This document shows, one piece after another, positions 42,756-53,529 of a stretch of DNA of 64,000 nucleotides (position 1 is its first letter; the number at the start of each line of letters is the position of its first letter). The notes below the pieces were generated by a model, which was not told where the DNA came from, ran no database searches, and worked only from the letters and a program-made list of their open reading frames with translations. A program made the position numbers and the translations under genes. Source of the stretch: Blepharisma japonicum (taxonomy: Eukaryota > Ciliophora > Heterotrichea > Heterotrichida > Blepharismidae); assembly GCA_949751835.1 (NCBI GenBank), contig CATKHK010000071.1:1-64000 (forward strand), given 5' to 3'.

Positions 42756-43631
42756 ATGGAATCTGAAGAAGAGATCAGAACAGAACTAGAGACTGTGGAT
42801 GATTTTTCACAAGTGCTACCAACAAAAGCCTTATATATTGCAGGCACATTGAAATCAAAAACTTCATTATCTCCTAACATAATTCTGACATTTTTGCACA
42901 AAGTTTACTCAGACTTCAAGTCTGGAAAAGTTCCTGAGGATGTTCAAGGCAAAATAGAAATTGCTTTGTATAAAGGTGATTTAGGAAATGCTAAAACTTT
43001 ATTAGAAGACGCACTATTTAACAGCTTATTTATTCCTCAAGAAATTCCTCAACCAGCTGTACAGAATAAGCCTGAAAGTAGTTTTTACTGTGTTAAATGT
43101 AAATATGCTATTCTTGATGCTGATTGTATTGTTTTGGAGTCCTGTCCTCATACATTTCATTTGAAATGCCTTACACAATATCTAAGTGAAAATATAACTA
43201 AAAACACAATAAAAATTTCATGCCCAAGTTGCCAGGTAGAAATCCAGCCAGGATTTTTTCAACAATATATTGATAAGAATCTGATGAAATATTATGAAAA
43301 TCTTGCATTTGAAAGATTGATTAAAAGCGGAGAAATTGGAAGAATAATTAAATGCCCTAATTATTCCTGCACAGCACAATTTGAAATTCAGGATCGTACC
43401 ACTTTGGAATGTCCTGAATGCCACAAAAATATTTGCGGGAAATGCGAAAAAATCCTATCAGACTGTCAATGCAACAAATGTAATAATTTTTTTAACAAAT
43501 TGAAATGCCCTTTTTGCACTTTTTGCGGGGCGATATGCAAAACTAACAGAAGAAAAGGACCTTATATTTGTAAAAGATGTGACATGTGTAAAAGATGCCG
43601 AAAAGATTTCCGCAATTGTCATTGCAGATAA
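42756..43631 (+). CDS. RBR-type (RING-IBR) ubiquitin ligase
   Basis: The 291-residue protein has an N-terminal helical region (1-105). A RING1 domain follows (CVKCKYAILDADCIVLESC, HTFHLKCLTQYL, CPSCQ), then an IBR domain with IIKCPNYSCTAQFEI, CPECHKNICGKCEKI and a dense Cys stretch (CNKCNNFFNKLKCPFCTFCG) that ends in CHCR. RBR ligases transfer ubiquitin through a thioester on a RING2 cysteine. The C-terminal Cys-rich region may stand for RING2 but I cannot place the catalytic Cys with certainty. No intron and no TGA. Confidence 0.85.
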   Translation: MESEEEIRTELETVDDFSQVLPTKALYIAGTLKSKTSLSPNIILTFLHKVYSDFKSGKVPEDVQGKIEIALYKGDLGNAKTLLEDALFNSLFIPQEIPQPAVQNKPESSFYCVKCKYAILDADCIVLESCPHTFHLKCLTQYLSENITKNTIKISCPSCQVEIQPGFFQQYIDKNLMKYYENLAFERLIKSGEIGRIIKCPNYSCTAQFEIQDRTTLECPECHKNICGKCEKILSDCQCNKCNNFFNKLKCPFCTFCGAICKTNRRKGPYICKRCDMCKRCRKDFRNCHCR

Positions 43632-43679
43632 TAGATATTAAATAATCCTTAAACTATTTATTACATCATCGGATATATT

Positions 43680-44096
43680 TTATTTATTTTTAATAGGTGA
43701 GAAAAATCCTTCCGGCACTTCTACGTTGGTTAAGACGCTATCTAAATGTCCTTCAAGCTTATTCATGTGCTCATAAAATGAGTTTTTTACTTCGGTTGTC
43801 ATACAGACTGGCTTAGGCAGTGGAGGTGTTTTTGAGACATCTTTCATAATGATGGGCGGATTATTTTCTTTATTTTGATTTTGCTTTACCATCATTTTTC
43901 ACACGATGCTTGGGGGTCTTCTTTCAGTTATTGATGAGCTTCTGGGTCTATTTGTTAAAGCAATATTCTTGCTGAAATACTCAGGAATCAGTTTGGCATC
44001 TGCTTTTTTCTTGTTTAAGAATAAAGGTTTGTTAAAATTTGCTGAAGGTGGGCGAGGCTTAATACAGTTAGGAGTAATTGTAGGCTTGAGAGACAT
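43680..44096 (-). CDS. Small polar protein of unknown function
   Basis: Reading one TGA as Trp (IVWKMM) joins two open segments into a 138-residue protein from ATG 44096 to TAA 43680-43682. It is basic and proline-rich in the first half (KPRPPSANF, RPRSSSITERRPPS) and mostly disordered-looking. The second half has a short helix (VKNSFYEHMNKLEGHLDSVL). Its end lies 48 bp from the convergent RBR gene. No family is recognised. Confidence 0.6.
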
Positions 44097-44224
44097 TTTT
44101 GATTTTAAAATTTAATTCATAAGGTAAACCGTCATATTTTGATTTATCAGAAAGAGTGCTTTACTTAAAAATTAATATTCAAAAAGTATTTTGGCATCCT
44201 CAAATCAACTATGATTTAATTAAA

Positions 44225-44479
44225 TTATGGATTCACTGTTTTCTCTATTCCTTTCACCCATTTTCCCATATAAGAATCCATCATTATTCCCAAAAGTCCT
44301 TTAGGTTGTTGCTGATCAGGTCTCATACTGACTTCTCCTTTGATATCCTTTTCAATTACATCTAAATTTTGCAGATGCCTTTGAGTCATAACCAAAAGCT
44401 CATCTCTGAGTGCTAAAGCTCCAATTATTGAAATACCGAAGCCAGTTGTAAACAATAAAAGCTTTTGCTTTATAGCCAT
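44225..44479 (-). CDS. Small single-TM protein
   Basis: From ATG 44479 the product is 84 residues with one membrane helix near the start (LLLFTTGFGISIIGALAL) and a helical soluble part. An alternative upstream ATG (44575) would overlap the end of the PKG gene in another frame, so I prefer 44479. The size and layout fit a small subunit of a mitochondrial membrane complex, but this is only a guess. The gene starts 34 bp after the PKG stop. Confidence 0.6.
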   Translation of the reverse strand: MAIKQKLLLFTTGFGISIIGALALRDELLVMTQRHLQNLDVIEKDIKGEVSMRPDQQQPKGLLGIMMDSYMGKWVKGIEKTVNP

Positions 44480-44513
44480 TTTCTTATTATAATTTTTTAG
44501 AATATATGATAAA

Positions 44514-47216
44514 TTAAAATGCAGAATCCCATGGTTCAGGATCGTTATTATTCTGCTTTCTGTGGGAATGGGCATCTTCTTCTCCTTCCTCTAAGGAGTG
44601 TAGTATATTTTCTATAGTTTTCGGATTTTTAATTGCATTTTCGATTTCTTTATCTAAATCTGGAAGTTCTGGGATATAGGGAGTTGGCAGTAGTTTGTCC
44701 AATAGCTTTTCCCAATCAACAGATGCAAACCAGGCATTAGCTTTTAAGTTTTCTATACTTCCTCCAAGCCTCATGGCTGGATTTTTGCTTAAAAGTTGTT
44801 CAATAACAGCTCTAACGCCAACATTTTTATTGAGCCATGGAGGGAATAAAATTTTTCTTCCAAGAATTTTTTCGTATATTTCATAAGGCTCTTCTTCATC
44901 ATTTCCAAAAGGAACACTGCCACATATAAATTCATAGAGCATTATTCCTAAGCTCCAATAATCCACAGCAATTCCATATCCCTTTCCAATAATAATTTCA
45001 GGTGCCATATAATGTGGAGTCCCTAAAATGGTATAGGTTCTTCCTGAAACAATTTTGGCTGTCCCAAAGTCAATTAATTTTGGATATCCTTCATCGTCAA
45101 TCATAACATTTTCAGGCTTTAAATCGCGGTATATTATATCTCTTTCATGAAGATGCTCAAGAATACAAAGAAGGCAAGAAGTATAAAATAATGCATCCGG
45201 TTCTTTAACAAGCCCGAGTTCTCTGAGAACATCAAATAAGTCTAAGCCCCTTACGTATTCAAATAAAAAGTACAACCTTTTAGAGTCTTTAAAAGTCCTG
45301 ACTAGTTTTAAAATGAGTGTATGATCTATTTCCATGAGAATGTTCCTTTCTTGGAGCATCATAGCTTCGAGTTGGTATTCCTCTATTTTTGTTCTTTTTA
45401 CAGCTTTAAGCGCATACAAAGATCCTTTGGTTCTATGAGTAGTTAATAAAACTACACCAAACATTCCACGCCCAAGAACTTTGACAGGCACAAGTTCATC
45501 AATTCCTATTTTATCATCTTGCAAAAATATTCGTTTTAATAATCTTGCCCTCATTGATTCATCAATAGTACTCAAAAAATCAGATTTTCTTAATATCCAG
45601 CATGAAGATTGTCCTTTTGATTTGACAGTGGCAGATCTGAACTTATCAAACATCAATGATCTTTCGCCAAAATAATCCAACTTTTTAATTGTCCTTATCA
45701 TTTGTCCATCTTTGTAAACTTCCACTTTTCCCGACTTCACAATAAAAAATGAATCTCCTGGGCTATTTTGCTGGACAATTTCAAATCCATCTTCATATTC
45801 CTGAACATATAGGACACGGCATAAAGCTTGCAGTCTTTCATTGCTCAACCCCCTCAACAGCTGGATTTTTTTCATTACTTTCAAAGCTTCATTATTTGCT
45901 GTTGCATTTGCATATCTTCCCCCAATACAATTTTGGAACTTTTCTTTAGAAATGACAGCGCAATCAGTGTCTTCATCTGCAAAAACATCATTTTCATAAA
46001 TTTCTGCTGTTTCATTAGTTATTTCTTCATCACCTAAGCATTGGAATTTTTCAATCGTGGCTTCTGAATATTTTAGTTTTCCTTTTAACACAATGATCAG
46101 CTGTCTGCCTTTTACTGAGCCTCTGCTAACTACTCTTATACCTGCTTCATAAGTTTTGATTTCCATTGCAGCTATCAATGAGTTTGTCTGCTCAGTTGTC
46201 AGCTGGCTTAGACTTTTGCTTTTATCAATAGCAATTTTTTGTGAATTTTTATATATAATTTGATGCAGATGATTCCCAAGCACTCTAATTAGTTTTTCTC
46301 TCCCAATTGCGATGCAAGTGACATTGCCATTTGCGGTGATTGTAGCTGTTCTTGCACTTCCATATAATAAAGCTTGGTCTCCAAAATATTCACCTGCATT
46401 CATGCACCTTATTTCAACGCCTTTTTGTGTGCATATAACAGATCCTTCTTTTATTATATATAATAAATCACCTGGATCTCCTTCGTTAACAATGTTTTCT
46501 CGGTCTGCAAACTTAAAGCTTGACAAGGCAAAAACTAGCGTTTCCTTTTGTTTTGGGGTCAAAATATTGAATAATGGCACAGTATTAACAAAATTTTTAT
46601 TTTCTTCATAATAAGTTGCATTAATTTTTTCAAGGGCTTTACGAAAGGTACTTCTTGCTAGTCCTCATAAGCCAGTTTTTGTGATGGATTTTACAGTTGC
46701 GCTTCGAGGAGAATCATGCAGTAATGCTAATTCTCCAAAGCTATCCCCTGGATGGAGAATTTTGACTCGGTTACCATTGATGATGATCTCTAAATCACCA
46801 CTTTCCACTACAAAAAAGTTATTTCCTGACTGATTTTGTTCAAAAATCACCTCTGCAGGTCCTAGCTCATAATAACTCATATGGGAGACTATAGCTTGAT
46901 GAAGCTCCTTTCTCAGTCCTTTAAATACAAAATGTTTCCCTAGTGCTTCCAATATGCATTCATTATCTTTTTCAGTTTTAACACGATCAGAAATAATTGC
47001 GTTTGGTGCGTCTTGTCCAATCTCAGCCTGATCCCTAAACGTAATTTTAATCGCTTTTTTTTTGGTGCTTCTTCTATTAAAGGAGTCTCTTAAATCGCAT
47101 TCCGATTTGACCTCATCAGCATATGTCGATCTTGGCAATTCACTCTGCTTTTTCGAAGGATTCAGTTTGGCCTGATTTTCATGTGAGTTTTGATGAGAAC
47201 TTAAACAGTTTCCCAT
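44514..47216 (-). CDS. PKG: cGMP-dependent protein kinase (PKG), second paralogue
   Basis: The 900-residue protein begins MGNCLSSHQNSHE, an acylation signal, and joins two open segments through one TGA Trp (GLWGLARSTF). CNB cassettes are FGELALLHDSPRSATV, FGDQALLYGSARTATI, a degenerate third, and FGERSLMFDKFRSATV. The second has FGD where the first PKG has FGE, a position that contacts the ribose. The kinase has GRGMFGVVL, YALKAV, YRDLKPENVM, DFG and APE, and ends EPWDSAF. It lies 16 kb from the first PKG, in opposite orientation. Unlike its paralogue it needs no intron. Its start codon is 15 bp from that of ATG8. Confidence 0.95.
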
Positions 47217-47231
47217 AATAAATCTGATAAA

Positions 47232-47585
47232 ATGGAATTCAAGAAAGAAATTCCTGATTTCAAAGAGCGAAGAAATGAATTTGAAAGAATTTTAAATAAC
47301 CACCCGAATAAAATTCCAATAATTTTGGAACCTGCGAAAAAAACCAAGAATGCAATTACTATTAAGCAAAACAAATTTTTAGTGCCAAAGCTGTTTACGT
47401 TCCATGAATTTTTGTTCCAGGTAAGGAAAAGAGTGGGATTGTCAAGCGGAGAAAGCTTATATGTGGCGGTGGCTGGATTTTATTTTCCTTCTTTGGATAG
47501 GACTATGATGAGCATCTATGATGAGTTTAAGGATTCTGATGGATTTTTATATGTTAATTTTAGCTCTGAGGCTGTTTGGGGGTAA
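47232..47585 (+). CDS. ATG8: Ubiquitin-like autophagy protein ATG8 (LC3/GABARAP)
   Basis: ATG8 is conjugated to phosphatidylethanolamine on autophagosomal membranes. The 117-residue protein has the family start (FKKEIPDFKERRNEFERIL), the RIPVI-like PNKIPIILEP, LVPKLFTFHEFLFQVRKR, and ends SSEAVWG with the glycine as last residue. Homologues usually carry extra residues after this glycine that ATG4 removes. Here none are needed. Intronless. The gene is divergent from the PKG gene with only 15 bp between start codons. Confidence 0.95.
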   Translation: MEFKKEIPDFKERRNEFERILNNHPNKIPIILEPAKKTKNAITIKQNKFLVPKLFTFHEFLFQVRKRVGLSSGESLYVAVAGFYFPSLDRTMMSIYDEFKDSDGFLYVNFSSEAVWG

Positions 47586-47838
47586 ATATAATATAAATAT
47601 TTGTGATTTTGATTTTGCATGGTTGCTTGCTTTTTTGGGCATAATTAAGTTCATTAAGATATTGTAGATATCATCATTATCTTGAAATAAGCATTTTCGG
47701 ATAAAATTAATTAATTAAAATACCAAAATTCACAGCTAAAGACTAAATTTTTTTTATTTGTAATCTTCATATCAGAGTAAATTAATTTTACAAAGTCAGC
47801 CAAGATTGAAATTTTTTAATTATATATTATTTCCCTAA

Positions 47839-48519
47839 ATGGAAAAAATCAGAAGCAACCCTGGCGTTATGACATCTGAAGCTCAATTAGAGCGTCTATG
47901 TGCAAGAGAAAAATGGGTAAACCCCTATGAAGTTTTACTTTTAGGTCCAGATTCTACTGATGAAGAAATCCGTTCAAAATTCCGTAAAATTTCAGTTCTT
48001 GTCCACCCTGACAAGTGCCGTGATGACCGCGCATTGCATGCCTTCCACAGTAATTGCTAAATAGTTCTTGAATCTGCCTATAAAACTCTTCAAGACCCTG
48101 AGAAGAAAAAAACATTTCAGAGGATCATGCGAGAAGCCCGAGAGCGAGTAGAATATGAGCGTAAAAAAGAAAACTGCAGACGTGATATGCTTGGTTTGGC
48201 AAAATTACCGGAAGATACATTTTCCTCAGAAGTGCAGGATATGTGTAATAGAATTTTCAGAGAAATTGAAGAAAGGAAAATTCATTTTGATAAATATGAT
48301 TTCATGGCACATAAAAGACAGAGAGAGGAAGAAGAAAGGAGAAGAGAAGAGGATGAAAGAAAAACGCAAGAAGAGAAGGAATGGGAAAGGTCAAGGGATA
48401 AAAGAGTCAACCAATGGAGGACTTTTACAAATAAAAAAGATAATAAAAAAAGCAAAAAAAGGATGAGAGGGTTTGAAATGAAGCCTCCAAATGTCAGAAT
48501 GGAAGAGAGAAAGAGCTAA
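47839..48519 (+). CDS. DNAJC8: J-domain protein DNAJC8
   Basis: DNAJC8 is a J-domain co-chaperone linked to the spliceosome. The J domain spans about residues 27-95: NPYEVLLLGPDSTDEEIRSK, the HPDKCRDD loop with the catalytic HPD, and ESAYKTLQDPEKK. A 15-nt intron (48050-48064, GTAATTGCTAAATAG) interrupts the J domain. The rest is a highly charged helix typical of DNAJC8 (for example KRQREEEERRREEDERKTQ), 221 residues in total. The human protein has 253 residues. Confidence 0.9.
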
Positions 48520-48755
48520 ATAATAGTTGTATGGATATAGAACTGATATAAATATATAGTAGAAATATTATTACTCGAATGATAGTATATTTAACTTATT
48601 TATTCCGCACTTTTCAATTTAGTCTGATTTTATAAAGTATTGAATTTTTTTCCGTGGATATTGATAATATTGAATAAAAATAATCTTTTACATCCAAAAA
48701 TTTTATATCAATTAAAATAACCAAGAATTTATAAAAAGCAGTTTGAAATTAGCCA

Positions 48756-49370
48756 TTATGTCTGCCAATTATCAACCTTCATCACTTGATCTTCTATTCT
48801 ACCTTCCTGCCTCAAAGAATGATTGGCTCCATGCTCCCATTTAAAATCTTGCCCTTTTTGGCAGATATATTTATATTCCAGTGTTTCACAGCACCCTTTT
48901 TCTATTGGCACTGTTCCTTTCCAATTATCTCCTTCACTTCATTCTAGCTTATAAGCTTTTTGGAGATCCCAATTTCCTAATTTTTCATGGTTCCCACAAA
49001 CCCAAATTGATTCTCCAAAGGAAGTTCTGTAATTAATATTAAAATGCAAATTACATGTATTCTTCCCTTTAATTTCTGGCTCATTGACTTGCTGCTTTAT
49101 AGGTTCGGCACTTGGTTGTTTTATGGCTTCACTTTCTGTCTTTTTTATGGCCTCTTTGACTTCCTGCTTTAGGGGTTCATTTATAGGTTTCTTTCTGGCT
49201 TCACTAGAAAATTCTTGTGCTTGAAGCTCTTCAATTTTTTCAATTTCTTTTATTTCTTCTTGTCTTTCTTCTAAGATTCCTTTTTCTATAGTTTGGTAGG
49301 GCTGCTCCTGACGTCCTCGCTTGTTTTTATTTTTTGATTTTTTTCCCGATCTCTGTTCTGATCCCTCCAT
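48756..49370 (-). CDS. CBM20 starch-binding-domain protein, short paralogue
   Basis: The 204-residue protein has a charged, lysine- and glutamate-rich N-terminal half and a CBM20 domain at the C terminus (about 105-204). Its hallmarks are FNINYRTSFGESIWVCGNHE, GNWDLQKAYKLEW (Trp from TGA), NWKGTV, LEYKYI and the final DNWQT. CBM20 binds starch and glycogen and occurs in amylases, laforin-like phosphatases and regulators. No catalytic domain is present. A larger paralogue lies at 51708, on the far side of the CDPK gene. Confidence 0.9.
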
Positions 49371-49928
49371 TATTATGGAATTTATAATTAATTTTTTAAA
49401 GAATCTGTTGAAATGGTAATGATAGTAATATTGTTGTTAATGATATAATAAATAAAGTCAGATAATTTAAATATCAAATATATGATAAATTTCTTACAGT
49501 TTCTATCAAAAATTTTTTTTAATTAATAAAATGGAATAGATTCTGTAAATCCAAAAGTTCATGATGAAGGTCTTATAAAAATTAATTTCTCACAAATAAC
49601 TTTTTTCATAATTCAAATAGTGTCTACATTCAAATTTTTATTTTAAGAATTAATCAGCTTTTAATAAAATCGATTTATTTATAATTCCAACAAATATTCA
49701 TTTTATCGCTTTAAATAAATTTTATTATATTATTCTTCTTCTCTATTACTGGAAACTATTCCATAAAATTTTGCCATTTCTCATTATCTTAATTTAATAT
49801 AGAGCATAGCGTTTTTCATGACCAATTTTAAATTCACAAACTCTGCTTTGAATTCTGGTATTAATTAACATAAGGTTGAAAAAATGAAAGAACTTACTAT
49901 AACTATAAATATCAATAAATAAATACTA
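49371..49928. other. Divergent intergenic region, nothing recognised
   Basis: About 560 bp of A+T-rich sequence between the divergent CBM20 and CDPK genes. It likely carries both promoters. No supported frame, RNA gene or repeat. Confidence 0.4.
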
Positions 49929-51473
49929 ATGGGTTGTTGCACGTCAAAAAAATCAATAAAAGTTTCGAGTTCGCCTGGAATTCTCCGCTTATCTAGCAGG
50001 AACATAGAAAAAATAGTGTTTACTGCAAAAACACCTCACACACGATCCGTCACTATTCATGAAGTCTCCAAAAACCGGAGATCTTCTCATGTAACGCATA
50101 GGGTTGGACCAATTGAGGATCACTACACTATTTTAGAAAAGATTGGGTCTGGAGGGTATGGAAATGTTTTTCAAGGAATTGATAAACACACAGGTTTCCA
50201 CCGAGCATTAAAATGCATCAAAAAAAACAAGCTAAAAACCACAAATTTAATGAGGGAAGTAGAAAATTTGCAGGAACTTGTAAACATTATATAGGATCAT
50301 CCTAACATTTTGAGAGTTATGGAAGTTCTTGAGGATTCCGAAAATTTTTGAATTATTACAGAATTATGTAAAGGGCCAAACCTTTTTGAAAAAATCTCGA
50401 AATTTGAAGTTTTCAGCGAAAATCAAGCTGCTAAATATATGCATGACATACTATCAGCTTTAAGCCACTGCCACAAATCTGGGATCATACATAGAGACAT
50501 TAAACCTGAAAATTTGCTCTTCGAAACAAACGACGAAAATTCCGTATTAAAAATCATTGACTTCGGCACCTCACGAAAAATCACTGAAGACATAAAGTGC
50601 ACAGAGCTAATAGGAACAGTAATTTTAAATTAGCCATATTATGTTGCTCCTGAAGTGCTTGAAGGCGCATACGATGAGAAATGCGACATCTGAAGCTGCG
50701 GAGTGATTTTGTACATAATGCTCTCAGGAAGTCCTCCGTTTAATGGGTTAAATACTGGGAAAATATTTAAGAAAGTAAAGCAAGCTAACTATTCATTTTC
50801 AGGTGTAGAATGAGAAGGAATTTCTGAGGAAGCCAAAGACTTGATTTCCAAACTTCTTGAGAAAGATCCAAACCTGCGATACACTGCAGAAGAAGCTTTG
50901 ATGCATATATGAATTAAAAGCAGGACTTCTAATAGCAATAAAGGCTACTCTGTTAACTCAAGTGTTATCAATCATCTACGACATTTCAATTCAAGCTGCA
51001 AGCTGAAAATTTCAGCGCTGAGGTATATAGCGAATAACCTTAGCAATGCAGAAGAAATCAAAGAAATAAGGGAGCTATTTTTAAGACTTGATCTCAATGG
51101 AGATGGCAAGCTTAGCAGAGACGAACTTAGGAGTGGATGCAAAATGCTAGGAGTAAATAAGTCAACTGATATTGAAGATATAATGGAAAGGTGCGATGCT
51201 GATGGGAACGGCTATATTGATTATACTGAGTTCATTATTGCAACCATGGATTGGGAAAATAAGTTATCAATGGATAAACTTAGAGAAGCTTTTGAAGCTT
51301 ATGATATTGATGGGACTGGAGGGATCAGCATAGAAAATTTAAAGAAATTTTTTGCTGATGATCTGAGCTTGAATCCGAGTGATTTTGAAGACATGCTTAA
51401 GGAAGGAGATGTAAATGGAGATGGAATCATCGATATAAATGAATTTATAGCGCTTATGAATTTCCGAACTTAA
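49929..51473 (+). CDS. CDPK: Calcium-dependent protein kinase (CDPK), acylated paralogue
   Basis: Three exons (49929-50279, 50295-50618, 50634-51473) with 15-nt introns encode 504 residues. The start [13 protein letters not shown] predicts N-myristoylation and palmitoylation, placing the kinase at a membrane. The kinase has [28 protein letters not shown] and many TGA-encoded Trp residues at conserved positions (NFWIITE, CDIWSCG, HIWIKS). Four EF hands follow ([48 protein letters not shown]). It is clearly distinct from the CDPK at 14232. Confidence 0.96.
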
Positions 51474-51707
51474 CCCATTAACAATGTCGGATATATATAT
51501 ATATAAAATAGTTAATTAGATTTTATTTAAAACTATATAGATATCATAAAATAATCTTTTGTCTTTTTTCCCTATAACATAAATATCAATTTTTTATTAA
51601 ATATATTGCTGTTAATATATTTAACATATAGAACAGATTTTGTCCTATTTTCAAACAGTAATCATCTTTTGAACTCGAATTTATTAAATTATACTTTTTA
51701 AAGTTTA

Positions 51708-53057
51708 TTAACCCTGCCAATTGTCAGTTCTTGATACTTCATCTGGAGCATCGTCTTTGTGGCGTAAATAATGATTTGCTCCACCCTCCCATTTATCTTC
51801 ATTCTCTCTATGACAAATATATTTATATTCTAATTGCGGAAGTTGACTTTTTTCAACTTTTACATCTCCTTTCCATATATTGCCAGCAGTCCAAGTTAGC
51901 TTTAAAGCTTTGGTCGGATCCCAGTTTCCAAGAGACTCATGGCTTCCACATACTCCAATTGACTCTCCAAATGAAGTATCATAGTGGATATTGAATATTA
52001 TATGAGTTGTAGGTTCATGACTTACATGAGCTTCTTGCGAAGGCTCATGAATTTCTTTAGCCTCTTCGGCTTGTTCCTGAACAATTTCTTCTTTAGGAGC
52101 TTCTACAGGAGCTTCTACAGGAGCTTCTACAGGAACTTCTACAGGAGCTTCAACAGGCACTTCAGCAGGCACTTCAGCAGGTGCTTCTGCAGGTGTCTCT
52201 ACAGGCGCTTCTACAGGTACTTCTACAGGTGCTTCTGCAGGTGCTTCTGTTGGCTCTTCACTTTTAATTTCCTCTGCTGGAGTTTCAGTCTTTTCTTCTA
52301 CTACATGCTCTACTTTTTGCTCAGGTTCGACTTCACTTTTAGTTTCCTCTGCTGGAGTTTCAGTCTTTTCTTCTACTACAGGCTCTGATTTTTCTTCAGC
52401 ATCAGCTTGTTTCTCTTCAACTTGAGCTGGTTCGCTTTCCACAGTAGGCTCTGCTTTAACTTCTTCAATTTCTTGAGATTTTTCTTCAACTTTTTGTTCA
52501 GTTTCCTCTTGAGGAGTTTCAGCAACTGCTTCTGGCTTTGCCTCTTCAACCACTTCAGTTTTTACTTCTTCAGGTTCTTGACTGGTTTCTGCAGCTTCTT
52601 GGGTACCAGTAGCGTCAACTACTGCAGCTTCTTCATTTGTAGCTCTACTCTCTGCTTGAGATTCACTAGACTCTTGAGCTTCGGCTGCTTGCACTTCTTG
52701 CTGAGGAGCTTGCTCCTCTGCTTTAATCTCTTCTACCTTTGCCTCTGTAGCCTCTTCTACTTTTGTAGCTTCCGATGACTCTTGGGCAATCGTTTCAGAT
52801 CCATCTGCCACATTTTCAGTTGCATCTGATGCTTGGACTTCTGGAGCAGCAGGCTCTGCACTGGAAGGCGACTCCTCTTCTTTTTTGTCTTCGATTGGCA
52901 CAGGTGTCTCTTGGGTACTCTGCTCAGATTCTTCAGTTGCATCATGGGTTTCGGTTGGCTTCCCTGCTACTTCATTTGAAGTTTCGGGATTTTCGTCCTG
53001 AGCTTTTACTTCGGACTCTTCGGTATGGTCAGTGATTACTTCAGCTCCTTCAGCCAT
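51708..53057 (-). CDS. Acidic repeat protein with C-terminal CBM20 domain
   Basis: Of the 449 residues, the first 350 are a low-complexity region of Glu, Ala, Val, Pro, Gln and Thr. The C terminus is a CBM20 domain: FNIHYDTSFGESIGVCGSHE, GNWDPTKALKLTW, IWKGDV, LEYKYICHREN and the final TDNWQG. It parallels the shorter CBM20 protein at 48756 over the same residues. Both proteins may tether a regulator to storage polysaccharide. No TGA codon and no intron. The central tail contains a 12-bp minisatellite (listed separately). Confidence 0.9.
   Translation of the reverse strand: MAEGAEVITDHTEESEVKAQDENPETSNEVAGKPTETHDATEESEQSTQETPVPIEDKKEEESPSSAEPAAPEVQASDATENVADGSETIAQESSEATKVEEATEAKVEEIKAEEQAPQQEVQAAEAQESSESQAESRATNEEAAVVDATGTQEAAETSQEPEEVKTEVVEEAKPEAVAETPQEETEQKVEEKSQEIEEVKAEPTVESEPAQVEEKQADAEEKSEPVVEEKTETPAEETKSEVEPEQKVEHVVEEKTETPAEEIKSEEPTEAPAEAPVEVPVEAPVETPAEAPAEVPAEVPVEAPVEVPVEAPVEAPVEAPKEEIVQEQAEEAKEIHEPSQEAHVSHEPTTHIIFNIHYDTSFGESIGVCGSHESLGNWDPTKALKLTWTAGNIWKGDVKVEKSQLPQLEYKYICHRENEDKWEGGANHYLRHKDDAPDEVSRTDNWQG
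52096..52251 (-). repeat. 12-bp coding minisatellite inside the CBM20 gene
   Basis: Thirteen consecutive 12-bp units like GGAGCTTCTACA (plus-strand orientation) occur without interruption. The first three are identical and later ones vary at one to four positions. Since 12 is divisible by three, each unit codes for four residues of the type PVEA, so the number of copies can change without breaking the frame. Confidence 0.85.
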
Positions 53058-53529
53058 TTAATAATGGTTATAACATCACGTCATAAATGGTTGAATAATT
53101 AAGATATAAGAGATGATTATCATTTAGATTCCAACAGATTATTTATTAGCGGAAACTCTGAAGAGCCTATATTGATGCAATTTTAGATTTGGAAAAATAT
53201 TTTGTTTGGCCTATTATTTTATTGAAATTCATTATTCCAAATTTTGAATAATAGGTGAAGCGAAAAAATATTTTTATTTTTCGGTACGAAAAAATCACTG
53301 AAATAGCATTATTTTGTGAATATTACTTGGCATCTATGAGTTAAATCTACTTAGTTCAGCTGTATTAAATTATAATAATCGAACTATACGAATCATTCAA
53401 CCATTTTTACAATTCTTTATCAGAATCTCGATTGCAAATCAGAACTTATTTTTTACGCTAAAAATTTTCGAAAATTTTGGCATTATCTCTTAATAATTTT
53501 TAGCAAAGATATATCGTAAAAATGTTAAT
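53058..53529. other. Intergenic region, nothing recognised
   Basis: About 470 bp of A+T-rich sequence upstream of the CBM20 gene and downstream of the CNB-protein gene. I see no coding frame or repeat. Confidence 0.4.

Noticed and set aside
51984-52778. Plus-strand Phe/Arg/Cys-rich frames opposite the acidic CBM20 protein
   Set aside because: They are reverse-strand translations of the Glu/Ala/Pro repeat and have no start context or homology.
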